This document shows positions 24,590 to 34,269 of a stretch of DNA of 64,000 nt, in pieces (position 1 is the first letter of the stretch; each line of letters opens with the position of its first letter). A program made the translations under genes and the position numbers. Source of the stretch: Bacteroidaceae bacterium (GTDB taxonomy: Bacteria; Bacteroidota; Bacteroidia; Bacteroidales; Bacteroidaceae); contig JAFZWM010000007.1 in assembly GCA_017617315.1 (NCBI GenBank), positions 149,680-213,679 of the forward strand, read 5' to 3'. The notes below the pieces were generated by a model. The model was given only the letters and a program-made list of their open reading frames with translations, was not told the DNA's origin and ran no database searches.

Positions 24590-26665
24590 TTAGAATTTCA
24601 ATCCGAAAGACACAAACGGAATCACTCCGAAGAGCGAATACTGTGTGCATACCGTGCCCGAAGGCTTCTCCTCGTCGTTCTGGAACATGATGACGTAAGG
24701 ATTGTAGCGGTTGTATGCGTTGTACACTCCGAACGCCCATTCTCTCTCAACGTGTTTCAGTTTCTTTGTGTATGTTGCGCTGAGGTCGAGACGATGGTAT
24801 GCCGGCGCGCGATAGCCGTTGCGCTGCTCGTAGTAGTAGTGAGTGTCGCCGTCGAAATCGTACTTTGCGCTTGGTGCAGACAGAGCCTGACCAGTGTTGT
24901 AGGTGAAGGTTGACGACAGATTCCACTGTTTGTTAAGGGCATACATGGCAACGATGTTGAGGTCGTGGCGGCGGTCGTTGGTGGCTGTGTACCAGCGGTT
25001 TCCGTTAATGCCGTCAATCTTGTTCTCAGACCACGACAGAGTGTAGGCAATCCATCCGGTAAACTTGCCCAGATTCTTTCTGGCGCACATCTCAACTCCG
25101 TAGGCGCGTCCTTTTCCGCCGAGAACTATTCGCTCAATCTCCATCTCCGAGAACTCGGCCTTTCCGTCCTTGTAGTCGTAAATGTTGCTTACGTTTTTGT
25201 AATATCCCTCGATGCTGAAGTCGTAAGCCTCGTTGTTTGTTGCCTTTATGTAGCCGAGGCTTATCTGGTCGGCAATTTCTGGCTTGACGTTGTTGGTGCT
25301 TATGGTGTAGCGGTCGTAAGGCATTGACATGCCCGAAGAGCGTGTGGCGTGTACCGACTGCGTGGTGCGGCTGTAGCCCAGCTTCAGACTGCTTGTTGCA
25401 TCGATGTTGTACTTCATGCTGAGGCGCGGCTCAAGGTTGAAATATGTCTTTACCAGCTTGCTGCTCTTATAGTCGTATGTGTTTGTTATGTATCCGTTGG
25501 CGTCGATGTCGTAGTATGGCGAGCCGCCAAGAGGCGAGTACATGTCGAGTCGCAGTCCAGCCGAGATGTTAAGCTTGTCGCAGACTTTCCAGTCGTCGTT
25601 AATCCAGATGTCGTTGTTGTTTGCGCTTCGCACTTCCTTGTCGTGGAAGAAGTTGAATGTCCAGTCGCCCGACTTAATCTGCTGCCACATTCCCTGAACG
25701 CCGATGTTAATGCTGTGGCTGTCGTTCGGATTCCATAACAGGTTCTCTTTCAGCAAAGCCTGGCGGATGTGTCCGCCACACTCGTAGTTCTGCTTGGACA
25801 AGTGCATTGCCATGTCGTTGTTGAATGATGAATAAACGGCGCACGATGTGAGGCTCAGTTTCTCGCTGAACATGTGGTTCCATCGGCCCGTAACGGCAAT
25901 ATTTCCCCAGCTCATGTCGGCCAAGTCCTTCAGCCCCATGTTGTCGCGGCACTTGTAAACCGAGAGCGAGAGGTTGTTCTTGTCGTCCATGCGGAAGTTC
26001 AGCTTCGCGTTTATGTCGTAGAAATACAGAGTGTTATCCTTGTATTCGTCTGAACCTTTCAGAAGAAGGTCGAGATAAGAGCGTCGTGCTGCAAAGATAA
26101 AAGTCAGCTTCTTTCCGATAGGGCCGTCGGCATTGATTTTCGTTGCCAGCAGACCGATGTTTATTCCGCCGTGCCATCTGTCGGTGCTTCCGCTCTTTGT
26201 GCTGATGTCGAAGACCGAAGATGTTGCGCCGCCGAACTGTGCCGGAATCAGACCTTTGTATAGCGATGCGTTCGAGAGCACCTCGTCGTTGAAGGCCGAG
26301 AAGATGCCCATAAGGTGTCCCGAATTGTAGATTGTGGCATTGTCGAGCAGAATCTGGTTCTGTGCGGCTGTTCCGCCTCGCACCTGATAGCCCGACGAGC
26401 CGTCGCCTTCGGATTTAACGCCCGGCAGCAACTGAATAGAGCGCATAATGTCGTGTTCTCCAAAAAGAGCTGGAACTTTGGCAAGTTCGGCAATGTTTAT
26501 TTTCTCAACGCCAATCTGCGTCTCGTTAACCCTTTTTAGCGCAGAAGTCGACGTTACAACAATCTCTTCTATACTGTCGTTCAGTTCTCCCAAGGGTTTT
26601 ACAATTTGTGCCGAAGCTGTATTCGCCAATGCTCCGAGACACAAAAATAATGTTAAACTCTTCAT
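24590..26665 (-). CDS. TonB-dependent outer-membrane receptor
   Basis: A 691-residue outer-membrane receptor. Signal peptide to about residue 19 (TASA), then directly a plug domain (IEEIVVTSTSALKRV... GYQVRGGTAAQNQILLDN, about 30-150) and a 22-strand-type barrel ending in Phe (FGLKF). It lacks the carboxypeptidase-like regulatory domain that commonly precedes the plug in receptors of this type. The substrate is unknown. It forms an operon with DUF4249 and is driven by the box at 26846-26853 through a leader of about 170 nt. Confidence 0.9.
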   Translation of the reverse strand: MKSLTLFLCLGALANTASAQIVKPLGELNDSIEEIVVTSTSALKRVNETQIGVEKINIAELAKVPALFGEHDIMRSIQLLPGVKSEGDGSSGYQVRGGTAAQNQILLDNATIYNSGHLMGIFSAFNDEVLSNASLYKGLIPAQFGGATSSVFDISTKSGSTDRWHGGINIGLLATKINADGPIGKKLTFIFAARRSYLDLLLKGSDEYKDNTLYFYDINAKLNFRMDDKNNLSLSVYKCRDNMGLKDLADMSWGNIAVTGRWNHMFSEKLSLTSCAVYSSFNNDMAMHLSKQNYECGGHIRQALLKENLLWNPNDSHSINIGVQGMWQQIKSGDWTFNFFHDKEVRSANNNDIWINDDWKVCDKLNISAGLRLDMYSPLGGSPYYDIDANGYITNTYDYKSSKLVKTYFNLEPRLSMKYNIDATSSLKLGYSRTTQSVHATRSSGMSMPYDRYTISTNNVKPEIADQISLGYIKATNNEAYDFSIEGYYKNVSNIYDYKDGKAEFSEMEIERIVLGGKGRAYGVEMCARKNLGKFTGWIAYTLSWSENKIDGINGNRWYTATNDRRHDLNIVAMYALNKQWNLSSTFTYNTGQALSAPSAKYDFDGDTHYYYEQRNGYRAPAYHRLDLSATYTKKLKHVEREWAFGVYNAYNRYNPYVIMFQNDEEKPSGTVCTQYSLFGVIPFVSFGLKF

Positions 26666-26845
26666 TTGAAATGTTATAATTTTGCTTTTTGTGATTGAAT
26701 TAACGAAAAAATTACTATTCCTGCAACTGTTCTTAACGCTCCATGCGTTTGTTTATTGTGTGCAGCCGATTCCTCTTTTGTCATTTGCCTGTGTTTGTTG
26801 TCTGTTTTTGTGGCAGGCATCTGCAATCGTGATGGAAATCTGCCG

Positions 26846-26876
26846 CAAAGTTATGTTGCGGAATTGATTTTTGCAA
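26846..26876 (-). promoter_or_regulatory. Probable promoter of the TonB receptor/DUF4249 operon
   Basis: Minus-strand TTGC (26876-26873), 19-nt spacer, TAACTTTG (26853-26846). The leader to the ATG at 26665 is unusually long and has no ORF I trust. Confidence 0.5.
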
Positions 26877-26967
26877 GTTTTTGGGATATTCTGCACCTGT
26901 TTGGGACGAATGGCCGTAAGTTTATGCAGTTTTGTTGCAGGTTGCTATTATTAACATTCCGTTGCTG

Positions 26968-27471
26968 TCAGATAACGTACACTCCGTTCTCGTCTGGTTC
27001 GATGAGCCACTTGCCGTCTTTGTATATCGGCTTTATTGGGTCTACATCGAAGATGAAATCGCCGATTTTTTTTCGACTGCGAAAGATTTCGTCAAGGTCG
27101 GAAAGAGGGACATCCATTGTTTGTATTTCATGCCCTATCTGATTCCAATTATACCCCTTTGCCAAAGCCAAATCAGGAGAAAGTCTCATACAGAATGTAT
27201 GATTCTCCTCGTTAAATGTAGATGACATAAATTGACATTTATAACCTTTATACACGCAAAATACTGTGGAATAAAAGCCTCTTGTATGGGCGATGTCTTT
27301 TATTGGCAAGAAATAACCATAATATTCATCTTCTTTAAAGCCTAACGATGTCGCAATCCTGCTGTTACTTGTTATATATCCCCATTCATTATTGAAACGA
27401 TGATTTTCAACCTGCAACAACACATCACCCAAATAGCCAAACTTAGACCAACCTTTTATTTCTATTTTCAT
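26968..27471 (-). CDS. Unknown 167-residue cytoplasmic protein, coupled to the gene upstream
   Basis: I do not recognise this protein. It has no signal peptide or membrane segment, is acidic to neutral and rich in aromatic residues (MKIEIKGWSKFGYLGDVLL, YNWNQIGHEIQTMDVPLSD). Its ATG overlaps the stop codon of the exported protein upstream (ATGA, 27468-27471), so the two are translationally coupled. It is more AT-rich than that neighbour. An exported protein followed by a coupled small soluble AT-rich partner is the form of a toxin-immunity pair, but no toxin fold is recognisable, so this is only a suggestion. Confidence 0.65.
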   Translation of the reverse strand: MKIEIKGWSKFGYLGDVLLQVENHRFNNEWGYITSNSRIATSLGFKEDEYYGYFLPIKDIAHTRGFYSTVFCVYKGYKCQFMSSTFNEENHTFCMRLSPDLALAKGYNWNQIGHEIQTMDVPLSDLDEIFRSRKKIGDFIFDVDPIKPIYKDGKWLIEPDENGVYVI

Positions 27472-28382
27472 TTTTTACTATTTATAACCTTCTTAAAAAT
27501 ATTTTTACTCGCAGTCTTATCATATTCCAGCACCGCCACAAGCGTTTCGTTGCCGTCCTTGTCGATGCACCATATTTGGCAGGTGCTCATGTGTGCAAAG
27601 TGGTCGGTCACAAATTCGGGAACGCCCATCACGCCGTGGTTGCCCGATGTGAAGCCGTTGCCTGTGAAAGGGTAGGGCTTTATCTGCAAGTCGTTCTCGC
27701 CGATGGGTATGCGAAGTCCTTCGGTACTTTCGAGAGTGAACCGCAGAATGTAGATTTTCTCCACGGCTATCTTGTCGCCGTAGAAGAATGGCGTGCCGTC
27801 GTAGTCGAGCCTCAGACCGTAGCAGTAGTCGGCAACTGTAGTAAGGTGCAGTTCGTCGCATGCCCTCGACACGCTGTTCGATACAACCGGACTGAAAGCT
27901 CCGTTTATGTAGTTGGCTGCGGCACTCTCGGGAATAATCTTCTGCATTAGAGTGCTTGAGGTTATGATTTCGGCAGGCATTTTCAGCCTTATCTCCTCAA
28001 CCAGTTTCTTCTCTTTGTCCGACATGGCATCGACTCGCTTCTGTATTACTGTCTCGAACTCGCTTATGCTCATGCGCTTTCCGAGCCACGCCTTCAGGGT
28101 CTTCATGAACGGATTGCTGTCTTTCAGCTTCTCTTGCATGAAGTGTCTGTCGTACTTTTCCTTAACATCGGCTATGCTGATGTATTGTGTGCCTTCGGTT
28201 ATGCTGTCGGCATGGCAGAACGGCTGGTGTGTGCCAATGTGCGTTGTCTTGTCATTGGCAGAATATCCGTCGCGTGCCAATAGCATGACCGGACACAAAT
28301 ACAGCATGAATATCGCCAGCAAATTAAGCATCTGCCAGCGGAAAGACATTCTGTTTGAATCCTGAAGATGTGTTGTTTTCAT
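27468..28382 (-). CDS. Unknown 304-residue exported or membrane-anchored protein
   Basis: No family recognised. One hydrophobic segment (about residues 16-36, MLNLLAIFMLYLCPVMLLA) acts as signal peptide or anchor. A charged helical stretch (about 70-150, including VKEKYDRHFMQEKLKD) is followed by a beta-rich part with RLDYDGTPFFYGDKIAVEKIYILRF and GNGFTSGNHGVMGVPEFVTDHFAHM, the most constrained-looking region. A -7 box TATCTTTG is at 28436-28429. Overlaps the 167-residue gene downstream by four bases. Confidence 0.65.
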   Translation of the reverse strand: MKTTHLQDSNRMSFRWQMLNLLAIFMLYLCPVMLLARDGYSANDKTTHIGTHQPFCHADSITEGTQYISIADVKEKYDRHFMQEKLKDSNPFMKTLKAWLGKRMSISEFETVIQKRVDAMSDKEKKLVEEIRLKMPAEIITSSTLMQKIIPESAAANYINGAFSPVVSNSVSRACDELHLTTVADYCYGLRLDYDGTPFFYGDKIAVEKIYILRFTLESTEGLRIPIGENDLQIKPYPFTGNGFTSGNHGVMGVPEFVTDHFAHMSTCQIWCIDKDGNETLVAVLEYDKTASKNIFKKVINSKK

Positions 28383-28428
28383 ACGTCTTTTATTTCTTAG
28401 TCTTAGTCAAAATAAGGATTGCGAATGA

Positions 28429-28436
28429 CAAAGATA
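28429..28436 (-). promoter_or_regulatory. Probable -7 box for the unknown gene pair
   Basis: Minus-strand TATCTTTG, 47 nt before the start at 28382; no consensus -33 element. Confidence 0.4.
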
Positions 28437-28440
28437 TACA

Positions 28441-28477
28441 AAAAAACGGACAGTCGCAGTTTTTGCAGTCCGTTTTT
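28441..28477. terminator. Hairpin upstream of the YafQ-like gene
   Basis: AAAAAACGGAC (28441-28451) pairs with GTCCGTTTTT (28468-28477). No plus-strand gene ends here, so it may be left from a lost gene, or it separates transcription entering from the right. Confidence 0.5.
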
Positions 28478-28509
28478 GTATTGATGCGGATGAAATTCTG
28501 CTCCTCTCT

Positions 28510-28773
28510 GTGTCGAATAATATTGCTAATGCCCGTAAAATTGTAGGACTTTGGTGTAATCCATCTAAATTAGCAGCATTGCGAGAAGTCTTGGAGATGT
28601 TTCAAGAAGATTTGCCAATACCTCCAGAATACAAGCCTCATAAACTCATTGGCGAGTATGAAGGCTGTTGGGAATGTCATATCAAAGGCGATTTCCTGCT
28701 CATTTGGATTGACGAGGTTAATGACATCATCGAGTTTGTCAGATTTGGAAGCCATTCTGAACTCTTTGGCTAA
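28510..28773 (+). CDS. YafQ/RelE-type toxin, probably N-terminally degraded and orphan
   Basis: The last 60 residues match the YafQ branch of RelE-type mRNA interferases: LPIPPEYKPHKLIGEYEGCW, ECHIKGDFLLIWI and the final VRFGSHSELF, which includes the expected catalytic His near the end. The first 25 residues do not match: family members begin with a basic helix (KRFKKDYK-like), here replaced by NARKIVGLWCNPSKL. The only possible start is GTG at 28510, and no antitoxin gene lies upstream, only a terminator hairpin. I think the gene is a relic that lost its antitoxin and first exon-sized piece; a working short form is less likely. Confidence 0.6.
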   Translation: MSNNIANARKIVGLWCNPSKLAALREVLEMFQEDLPIPPEYKPHKLIGEYEGCWECHIKGDFLLIWIDEVNDIIEFVRFGSHSELFG

Positions 28774-28849
28774 AAAATTCAAAGGCGCGTATCATGCAAA
28801 AATGCTGATACGCGCCTCATTTGTTATTTGTTTTGTAGGAGAGAGAATT

Positions 28850-31213
28850 TTAGTTACCCATACGCTCTTTCGACTCCTTGCCGGCGCCGCTGCCCTTATA
28901 TTTGCTGCTCGTTGTGTTGAAGTTGTAGCGCAGCGATACGTTCAGACGCTGGTAGTTTCTGATGTTGTTTACGTTGATGGTATAATATCCGCAGTCCATG
29001 ATTACCTTCTGGCCGGCGTATTTTGTGTATGTCGCTCTCAGACAGAGTGCATCGTTCTTGAGCCAGCACTTCTGTATTGTGCCGTTGAAGTTGAACGAGT
29101 GCGAGTTTATATAGCAATTCTGTATGTTTCCCTTCGAGTTGTACTCGCAGCCGAGCTCAAACTGCCAGCTGTGCTTCAGTCTGAAGGTGTTGTTTAACTG
29201 CGCAATGGCGATAGGCTTCTTCAGGCTGATGGTGCGCTTTCCGCTTGCCTCGCGAGGGTCGGCAAGGTCGATTGTAGTGCGCTGGTTTATAACGCCGAGA
29301 GTCAGGCTCGGAGTCCACACGCCGATGGTTGGCGATGCGTTCAGGAATGCTGACAGATTGTTAATCGGGTTGGCAAGGTTCACGTTCTTCAAGAGAATTG
29401 TTCCCTCGTCGTTGTAGATGAACGACCATTCTGTAATCTGCTTCATAATGCGCTCGTAGCTTGCCGAAAGGTTTACGAACTGCCAGCGTATGTTTAGTCC
29501 CAGCTCGTGGTTCTTCTGATTCTCGAGTTTAGGGTCGCCGCTCTGTATTGTGTAGCTGTTAATGTAATAAGTGCTGTTGCTCAGTTGCCAGTAGTTTGGA
29601 CGACGTGTGCGCACGCTGTAGCTGAGCGATGTCTGAACCTTTCCAAACTGTCTTGAAAGCGCGATGTTTGGGAAGAAGTCGTCGGTAGCGCGGTTTAGGT
29701 TGCTGCTTGCGTCAAGATGGTCGGTATAGTCCAGACCCACATGCTCGTAGCGCAGACCGATGCTTCCGTCTACGATTTTTGGCAGGCTGAAGCTGTAGTC
29801 GAAGAAAACAGATATGTTCTTCTCGTCAGTATTCGAGTCGGTGCTCGGAATCATCGCGCTGTTGATGGTATAGGTCGATTTGCGGTTCACGAGCGTAATC
29901 TCGTCGCCCACGTTCAGCATACCTTTCCAAATAGGATAGCTCAGAATCAGCTTCTCGGCAATCATCTTGTTTGTCGATGTCTTCATTGAGTTCATAAGGG
30001 TTGTCTGCTCGTTCTGGTGATTCTCTCTGATAGAGCCGTCCTCCTCGCTCTTGTTTGTGTAGAAATCGGTGTTGAAGTCGATTTTCAGCTTGCCAAACTC
30101 GCCGTTGTAGTATGCGTTGCCCTGCCAGCTGTAAGGCTGATGCTGTTTTGTCATGTTATTGCCCGATGTGTACTCGGTTGTCTCGTTGTTGTGTGTAATC
30201 TTGCTTTTTGTCTCGTCGAAGTCGAGCCCGTAGAGCTGTTGGTTACGCTCAATTCTGAATCCGGCCGAGTGCTTCTGCGAAATCTGCCAGTTTGTGCCGA
30301 ATGTGTAGTTCATGCCGTATCCGTGCCATCCTGAGGCCATATTGTTGTCCTGCTTTATTGTCTTGATGCCGTTTGCGCTCGAAATCCATGAGTTCTGCTC
30401 GGCCTCGGTCTTGTGTCTGTTGTGCCAAGCCCAGTAGTTCACGTTTCCGAAGAAGTCGAGCGACTTTATTCTGTAGTTCATGTTGAGCGAAACGTTAGGG
30501 TCGTTGTGCTTGTAGTACAGATGGCAGTTGTCGCTGGCGTTGAAACTGAATCCGAAGCCCTCGCCCTGACGCTTTATCGTGCGGATGCGTACTACAGATG
30601 TAACCGTGGCATCGTATCTCGAACCCGGATTCATGTCCACCTCAACGCTCTCAATCTCTTCCGAGCGCAGACGCTTCAGCTCGTCTTTGTCCTGAAGCTT
30701 TCGGCCGTTGATGTAGATTACAGGCGAGCCCTTTCCAAGTACTTCCAGACCGTCTTTCGTCTCTCGCAGTCCCGGAATCTTGGTGAGCATCTCCTCGGCT
30801 GTGCCCGATTTCTCGAGAACAGAGCCCTGAACCTGCGTAAGCATAGATGTGCCGTGCAGCTTAGTCTTCGGAAGCTGAGCCTTCACAACCACCTCGTTGA
30901 GTGTCTCGGGCGATTCTTCCATCGTGATAGGCTCGTTTGCCTTTCCAAAGTTTACATATCGAGTCTGGAATCCTACGCTCGAAAACTTCAGGACGCAGTT
31001 GCTTGTGTTTGCCGAAATGTTGAATTTACCGTTCTCATCCGAAATTGTTCCGTTTACGAATGTAGAATCAGGAAGCGACAAAAGTGAGATGTTTACGTAC
31101 GCCATTGGGTTGCCCTTGGTGTCGATTATTTTGCCGTCGATTTTTTCTGACTTGGCGAAACTGCTTAGCGATACTATCGAAAGGAGTGCCAAAAGTGTTG
31201 ATCTTGTTTTCAT
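28850..31213 (-). CDS. Outer-membrane beta-barrel receptor-like protein
   Basis: A 787-residue outer-membrane protein. I begin at ATG 31213 because a clean signal peptide follows (MKTRSTLLALLSIVSLSSFA); an upstream extension to 31333 has no such character. A carboxypeptidase-regulatory-like domain (about 22-105, IDGKIIDTKGNPMAYVNIS) precedes a plug-like segment (EEMLTKIPGLRETKDGLEVL, INGRKLQDKDEL) and a large barrel of the OMP_b-brl_3 type. Such proteins resemble TonB-dependent receptors, but ligand and TonB dependence are unknown; there is no SusD or DUF4249 partner. Divergent from the GH3 gene, with which it may share regulation. Confidence 0.85.
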   Translation of the reverse strand: MKTRSTLLALLSIVSLSSFAKSEKIDGKIIDTKGNPMAYVNISLLSLPDSTFVNGTISDENGKFNISANTSNCVLKFSSVGFQTRYVNFGKANEPITMEESPETLNEVVVKAQLPKTKLHGTSMLTQVQGSVLEKSGTAEEMLTKIPGLRETKDGLEVLGKGSPVIYINGRKLQDKDELKRLRSEEIESVEVDMNPGSRYDATVTSVVRIRTIKRQGEGFGFSFNASDNCHLYYKHNDPNVSLNMNYRIKSLDFFGNVNYWAWHNRHKTEAEQNSWISSANGIKTIKQDNNMASGWHGYGMNYTFGTNWQISQKHSAGFRIERNQQLYGLDFDETKSKITHNNETTEYTSGNNMTKQHQPYSWQGNAYYNGEFGKLKIDFNTDFYTNKSEEDGSIRENHQNEQTTLMNSMKTSTNKMIAEKLILSYPIWKGMLNVGDEITLVNRKSTYTINSAMIPSTDSNTDEKNISVFFDYSFSLPKIVDGSIGLRYEHVGLDYTDHLDASSNLNRATDDFFPNIALSRQFGKVQTSLSYSVRTRRPNYWQLSNSTYYINSYTIQSGDPKLENQKNHELGLNIRWQFVNLSASYERIMKQITEWSFIYNDEGTILLKNVNLANPINNLSAFLNASPTIGVWTPSLTLGVINQRTTIDLADPREASGKRTISLKKPIAIAQLNNTFRLKHSWQFELGCEYNSKGNIQNCYINSHSFNFNGTIQKCWLKNDALCLRATYTKYAGQKVIMDCGYYTINVNNIRNYQRLNVSLRYNFNTTSSKYKGSGAGKESKERMGN

Positions 31214-31402
31214 GTGTATCTTTGTATGTATTGTTTTTTCTCTTTTGTACTGCTTAGACGCAACGAGATGCGCGTTTGGTTGCATCGGGATGAAAAAAAT
31301 ATTTTTTTGCCCATAAATGATACTTAGCAACATTATTTATAATACTTTATTGCAGACAGAAAAATCGGGTGCGAGAACGGCGAAAAAACTGGCCTGTATA
31401 TT

Positions 31403-31433
31403 TTTTCAGTACAATATCTTTTCTATAACTTTG
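31403..31433 (+). promoter_or_regulatory. Probable promoter of the GH3 glycosidase gene
   Basis: TTTT (31403-31406), 19-nt spacer, TAACTTTG (31426-31433) followed by CG, 36 nt before the start. Confidence 0.55.
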
Positions 31434-31469
31434 CGATAAATCGTGTGAAAACTATAATATTAGATACAA

Positions 31470-33791
31470 ATGAAGAAAATACTTATTCTTGCGGTTATGT
31501 TGGCCGCGCAGATGACAATGGCGCAGAAGCCCGCCATCCCGAGAGATGAGAAGATTGAGCAGAAAGTTGAGGCTACGCTCAAGAAGATGTCTCTCGACGA
31601 CAAGGTGGGACAGATGCTCGAACTTAATCTCGAAGTGCTCGGCAATGTAACTATGGAGAACGGCAAGCCCGTGTGGAAACTGAACGAGCAGACGCTCGAT
31701 ACCGTTATCTCAAAGTGGAAGATTGGCTCAATCCTCAACGTGCCGATGTCGCGCGCGGCAACCATCGCACAATGGCAGGAGTGGATAAGGCTCATTCAGA
31801 AGAAATCCATGAAGCACATTGGCATTCCTGATATCTACGGCCTCGACCAGAACCACGGCGTTACATACACGCAGGGCGGAACGATATTTCCGCAGCCAAT
31901 CAATCTTGGCGCATCGTTCAACATAGAGCTTGCACGCGAGATGGCCGAGATTACGGCATACGAGACTCGCGCCGGAAACTGTCCGTGGGTTTACAATCCC
32001 GTGCTCGACCTTGGCAGAGACCCTCGCTGGTCGCGTCTGTGGGAGAGCTTCGGCGAGGATGCCATCGTAAATGCCCGCATGGCTGAGGCCGAAATCAACG
32101 GCTATCAGGGCGACGACCCGAATCACATCGGAAAATACAAGGTGGCAACAAGCGTAAAGCATTACTTCGCCTACGGAGCACCATTCTCTGGCAAGGACCG
32201 CACTCCGGCTTACATCTCTCCGGCTATGCTCCGCGAGAAGTATTTCGAGCCGTTCAAGGCTGCAATAAAGGCTGGCGCGCTTACAATCATGGTCAATTCG
32301 GGAAGCATCAACGGCGTGCCGGTTCATTCGAGCTACGAGTACCTCACGAAGTGGCTGAAGCAGGACCTCAACTGGGACGGTATGATTATTACCGACTGGG
32401 CTGACATCAACAACCTCTACACTCGCGAGCATGTGGCAAAAGACAGAAAAGATGCCATCCGAATAGCGATAAATGCCGGCATCGACATGAGTATGGACCC
32501 TTATAACGTTGATTTCTGCAAGCTTCTGAAGGAACTTGTAAACGAAGGAAAGGTTAAGCAGGAGAGAATAGACGATGCCGTCCGCCGAATCCTCCGTCTG
32601 AAATATCGTCTTGGCTTGTTCGACGAGCCTAACACGGGCGGCAAGGGCTACGAAAAGTTCGGCTGCGAGGAGTTCGCAAGCCGCGCCCTTAAATCAGCCG
32701 AGGAGACCGAGGTTCTTCTGAAGAACGACGGAATTCTTCCGCTTAAGAAGGGCTGCAAGATTCTGGTAACTGGTCCTAACGCCAATCAGATGAGATGCCT
32801 TAACGGCGGCTGGACTTACAGCTGGCAAGGCTCAAGAGTAGAGGATTTGGCAGCCAATTATAACACAATCTTCGAGGCTCTCAGCAACAAATACGGAAAG
32901 CAGAACGTGGTTCTTGAGCAGGGCGTAACATACAACGAGAACGGCGCATATTTCGAGGAAAATGCTCCAGAGATTGACAAGGCAGTAAAAGCTGCCGCAA
33001 ATGTTGATGTTATTGTGGCTTGCATTGGCGAGAACAGCTATTGCGAGACTCCTGGAAACCTTACAGACCTTACTCTTTCTGAGAACCAGCGCAATCTTGT
33101 AAAGGAACTGGCAAAGACAGGCAAGCCAATCATCCTCGTCCTGAACGAAGGCCGCCCTCGTCTGATAACCGACATCGAGCCGTTGGCAAAGGGTGTAATC
33201 GACATCTTCCTGCCCGGCAACTACGGAGCCGATGCTTTGGCTAACCTGATGGCTGGCGATGCCAACTTCTCGGCAAAGATGCCTTACACTTATCCGCGCG
33301 AAATAAACTCGCTCAACACTTACGATTACAAGACAAGCGAGGAGGTAGGAACGATGGCCGGCGCATACAACTACGATGCCAAGGTGTCGCTTATGTGGCC
33401 TTTCGGCTACGGATTGTCGTACACAAAGTTCGAGTACAGCAATCTTAAAGTGGATAAGGACGTGTTCAATTCAGAAGATGTCCTGACTGTTTCAGTCGAT
33501 GTGAAGAACATCGGCAGCGTGGACGGCAAAGAGCCTGTGCTGATGTATTCGTCAGACTTGGTAGCCTCTGTCGTGCCAGACAACAAGCGTCTGCGTTGTT
33601 TCACAAAGGTTGATTTGAAGGCAGGAGAGAGCAAGACTGTAACATTCAAGCTGCCTGCGCGCGAACTGGCTTTCGTCGGAGCAGACGGCAAGTGGATTCT
33701 TGAGGAGGGCGATTTTGTTATCAAAATAGGCAACCAGACTCAGAAAATCCAATGCAGCACAACAAAAGTATGGAATGAACCTAATATCTGA
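31470..33791 (+). CDS. bglX: Glycoside hydrolase family 3 (beta-glucosidase-like)
   Basis: Exported glycosidase of 773 residues. Signal peptide to about residue 18 (TMAQ). The GH3 N-terminal barrel holds [30 protein letters not shown], the substrate-binding [11 protein letters not shown] and the nucleophile in MIITDWADI (Asp about 308). The C-terminal sandwich follows ([25 protein letters not shown]) and then a fibronectin-III-like domain (about 660-755). It probably removes glucose or xylose from plant glucan fragments in the periplasm; exact linkage cannot be told. Single gene with strong terminator. Confidence 0.93.
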   Translation: MKKILILAVMLAAQMTMAQKPAIPRDEKIEQKVEATLKKMSLDDKVGQMLELNLEVLGNVTMENGKPVWKLNEQTLDTVISKWKIGSILNVPMSRAATIAQWQEWIRLIQKKSMKHIGIPDIYGLDQNHGVTYTQGGTIFPQPINLGASFNIELAREMAEITAYETRAGNCPWVYNPVLDLGRDPRWSRLWESFGEDAIVNARMAEAEINGYQGDDPNHIGKYKVATSVKHYFAYGAPFSGKDRTPAYISPAMLREKYFEPFKAAIKAGALTIMVNSGSINGVPVHSSYEYLTKWLKQDLNWDGMIITDWADINNLYTREHVAKDRKDAIRIAINAGIDMSMDPYNVDFCKLLKELVNEGKVKQERIDDAVRRILRLKYRLGLFDEPNTGGKGYEKFGCEEFASRALKSAEETEVLLKNDGILPLKKGCKILVTGPNANQMRCLNGGWTYSWQGSRVEDLAANYNTIFEALSNKYGKQNVVLEQGVTYNENGAYFEENAPEIDKAVKAAANVDVIVACIGENSYCETPGNLTDLTLSENQRNLVKELAKTGKPIILVLNEGRPRLITDIEPLAKGVIDIFLPGNYGADALANLMAGDANFSAKMPYTYPREINSLNTYDYKTSEEVGTMAGAYNYDAKVSLMWPFGYGLSYTKFEYSNLKVDKDVFNSEDVLTVSVDVKNIGSVDGKEPVLMYSSDLVASVVPDNKRLRCFTKVDLKAGESKTVTFKLPARELAFVGADGKWILEEGDFVIKIGNQTQKIQCSTTKVWNEPNI

Positions 33792-33868
33792 TACTTTCTT
33801 GAAAGATTCATAGAGTAATCCCGACGTCGGTTATAGCAACAGCCGGTGCCGGGATTCTCGCTTTCAGC

Positions 33869-33905
33869 AAAAGTAGTCTTGCAGAAGATGCAGGACTACT
33901 TTTTG
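33869..33905 (+). terminator. Terminator after the GH3 gene
   Basis: AAAAGTAGTC (33869-33878) pairs with GACTACTTTT (33894-33903), with TGC/GCA inside and T-run after. A weaker hairpin AATCCCG/CGGGATT (about 33817-33855) precedes it. Confidence 0.75.
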
Positions 33906-33985
33906 TATTATCTGAAATCATCGGGTAGGGCAGATAACAATTTTGCGATATGTAAGAAAATGCAGACACGCTTCACCTCAGATTT

Positions 33986-34018
33986 ATCTCGAACGCATCT
34001 CGAACAAATCCCGAAGAA
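33986..34018. repeat. Three 11-nt tandem repeat units
   Basis: ATCTCGAACGC, ATCTCGAACAA, ATCCCGAAGAA in exact succession; the first two differ from the pair at 18993-19014 by one base. Confidence 0.65.
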
Positions 34019-34186
34019 TTGAGTTCTTCCTGCTTGCATGTATATGCATGCGGTCTTTCACCTTTGCGTATAATTATGCCCTGAAAATAGTTGGATTTTT
34101 CAGCTTTCTCGAATAGTCAATTGTCTCTAAGAATGCAGACGATTGCAGCAAAGCCGCATAAGAAAGCAATTTGTTTTGTTATCTTT

Positions 34187-34262
34187 CAATTTTCAACTCT
34201 CAACTCTCAATTGTCAACAGTCAATTGTGAATTGTCAATTATGAATTGTGAATTGTCAATTA
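34187..34262. repeat. 7-nt tandem repeat (C/G)AATTGT
   Basis: The best-kept copy of the heptad array: CAATTGT, CAACAGT, CAATTGT, GAATTGT, CAATTAT, GAATTGT, GAATTGT, CAATTAT in sequence. It is directly followed by the 11-nt array at 34270. Confidence 0.75.
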
Positions 34263-34269
34263 TTCTCGG

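Noticed and set aside
31214..31333. N-terminal extension of the beta-barrel receptor (40 extra residues)
   Set aside because: The signal peptide begins at the internal ATG 31213; the extension would place it inside the protein, and it covers the divergent promoter region.
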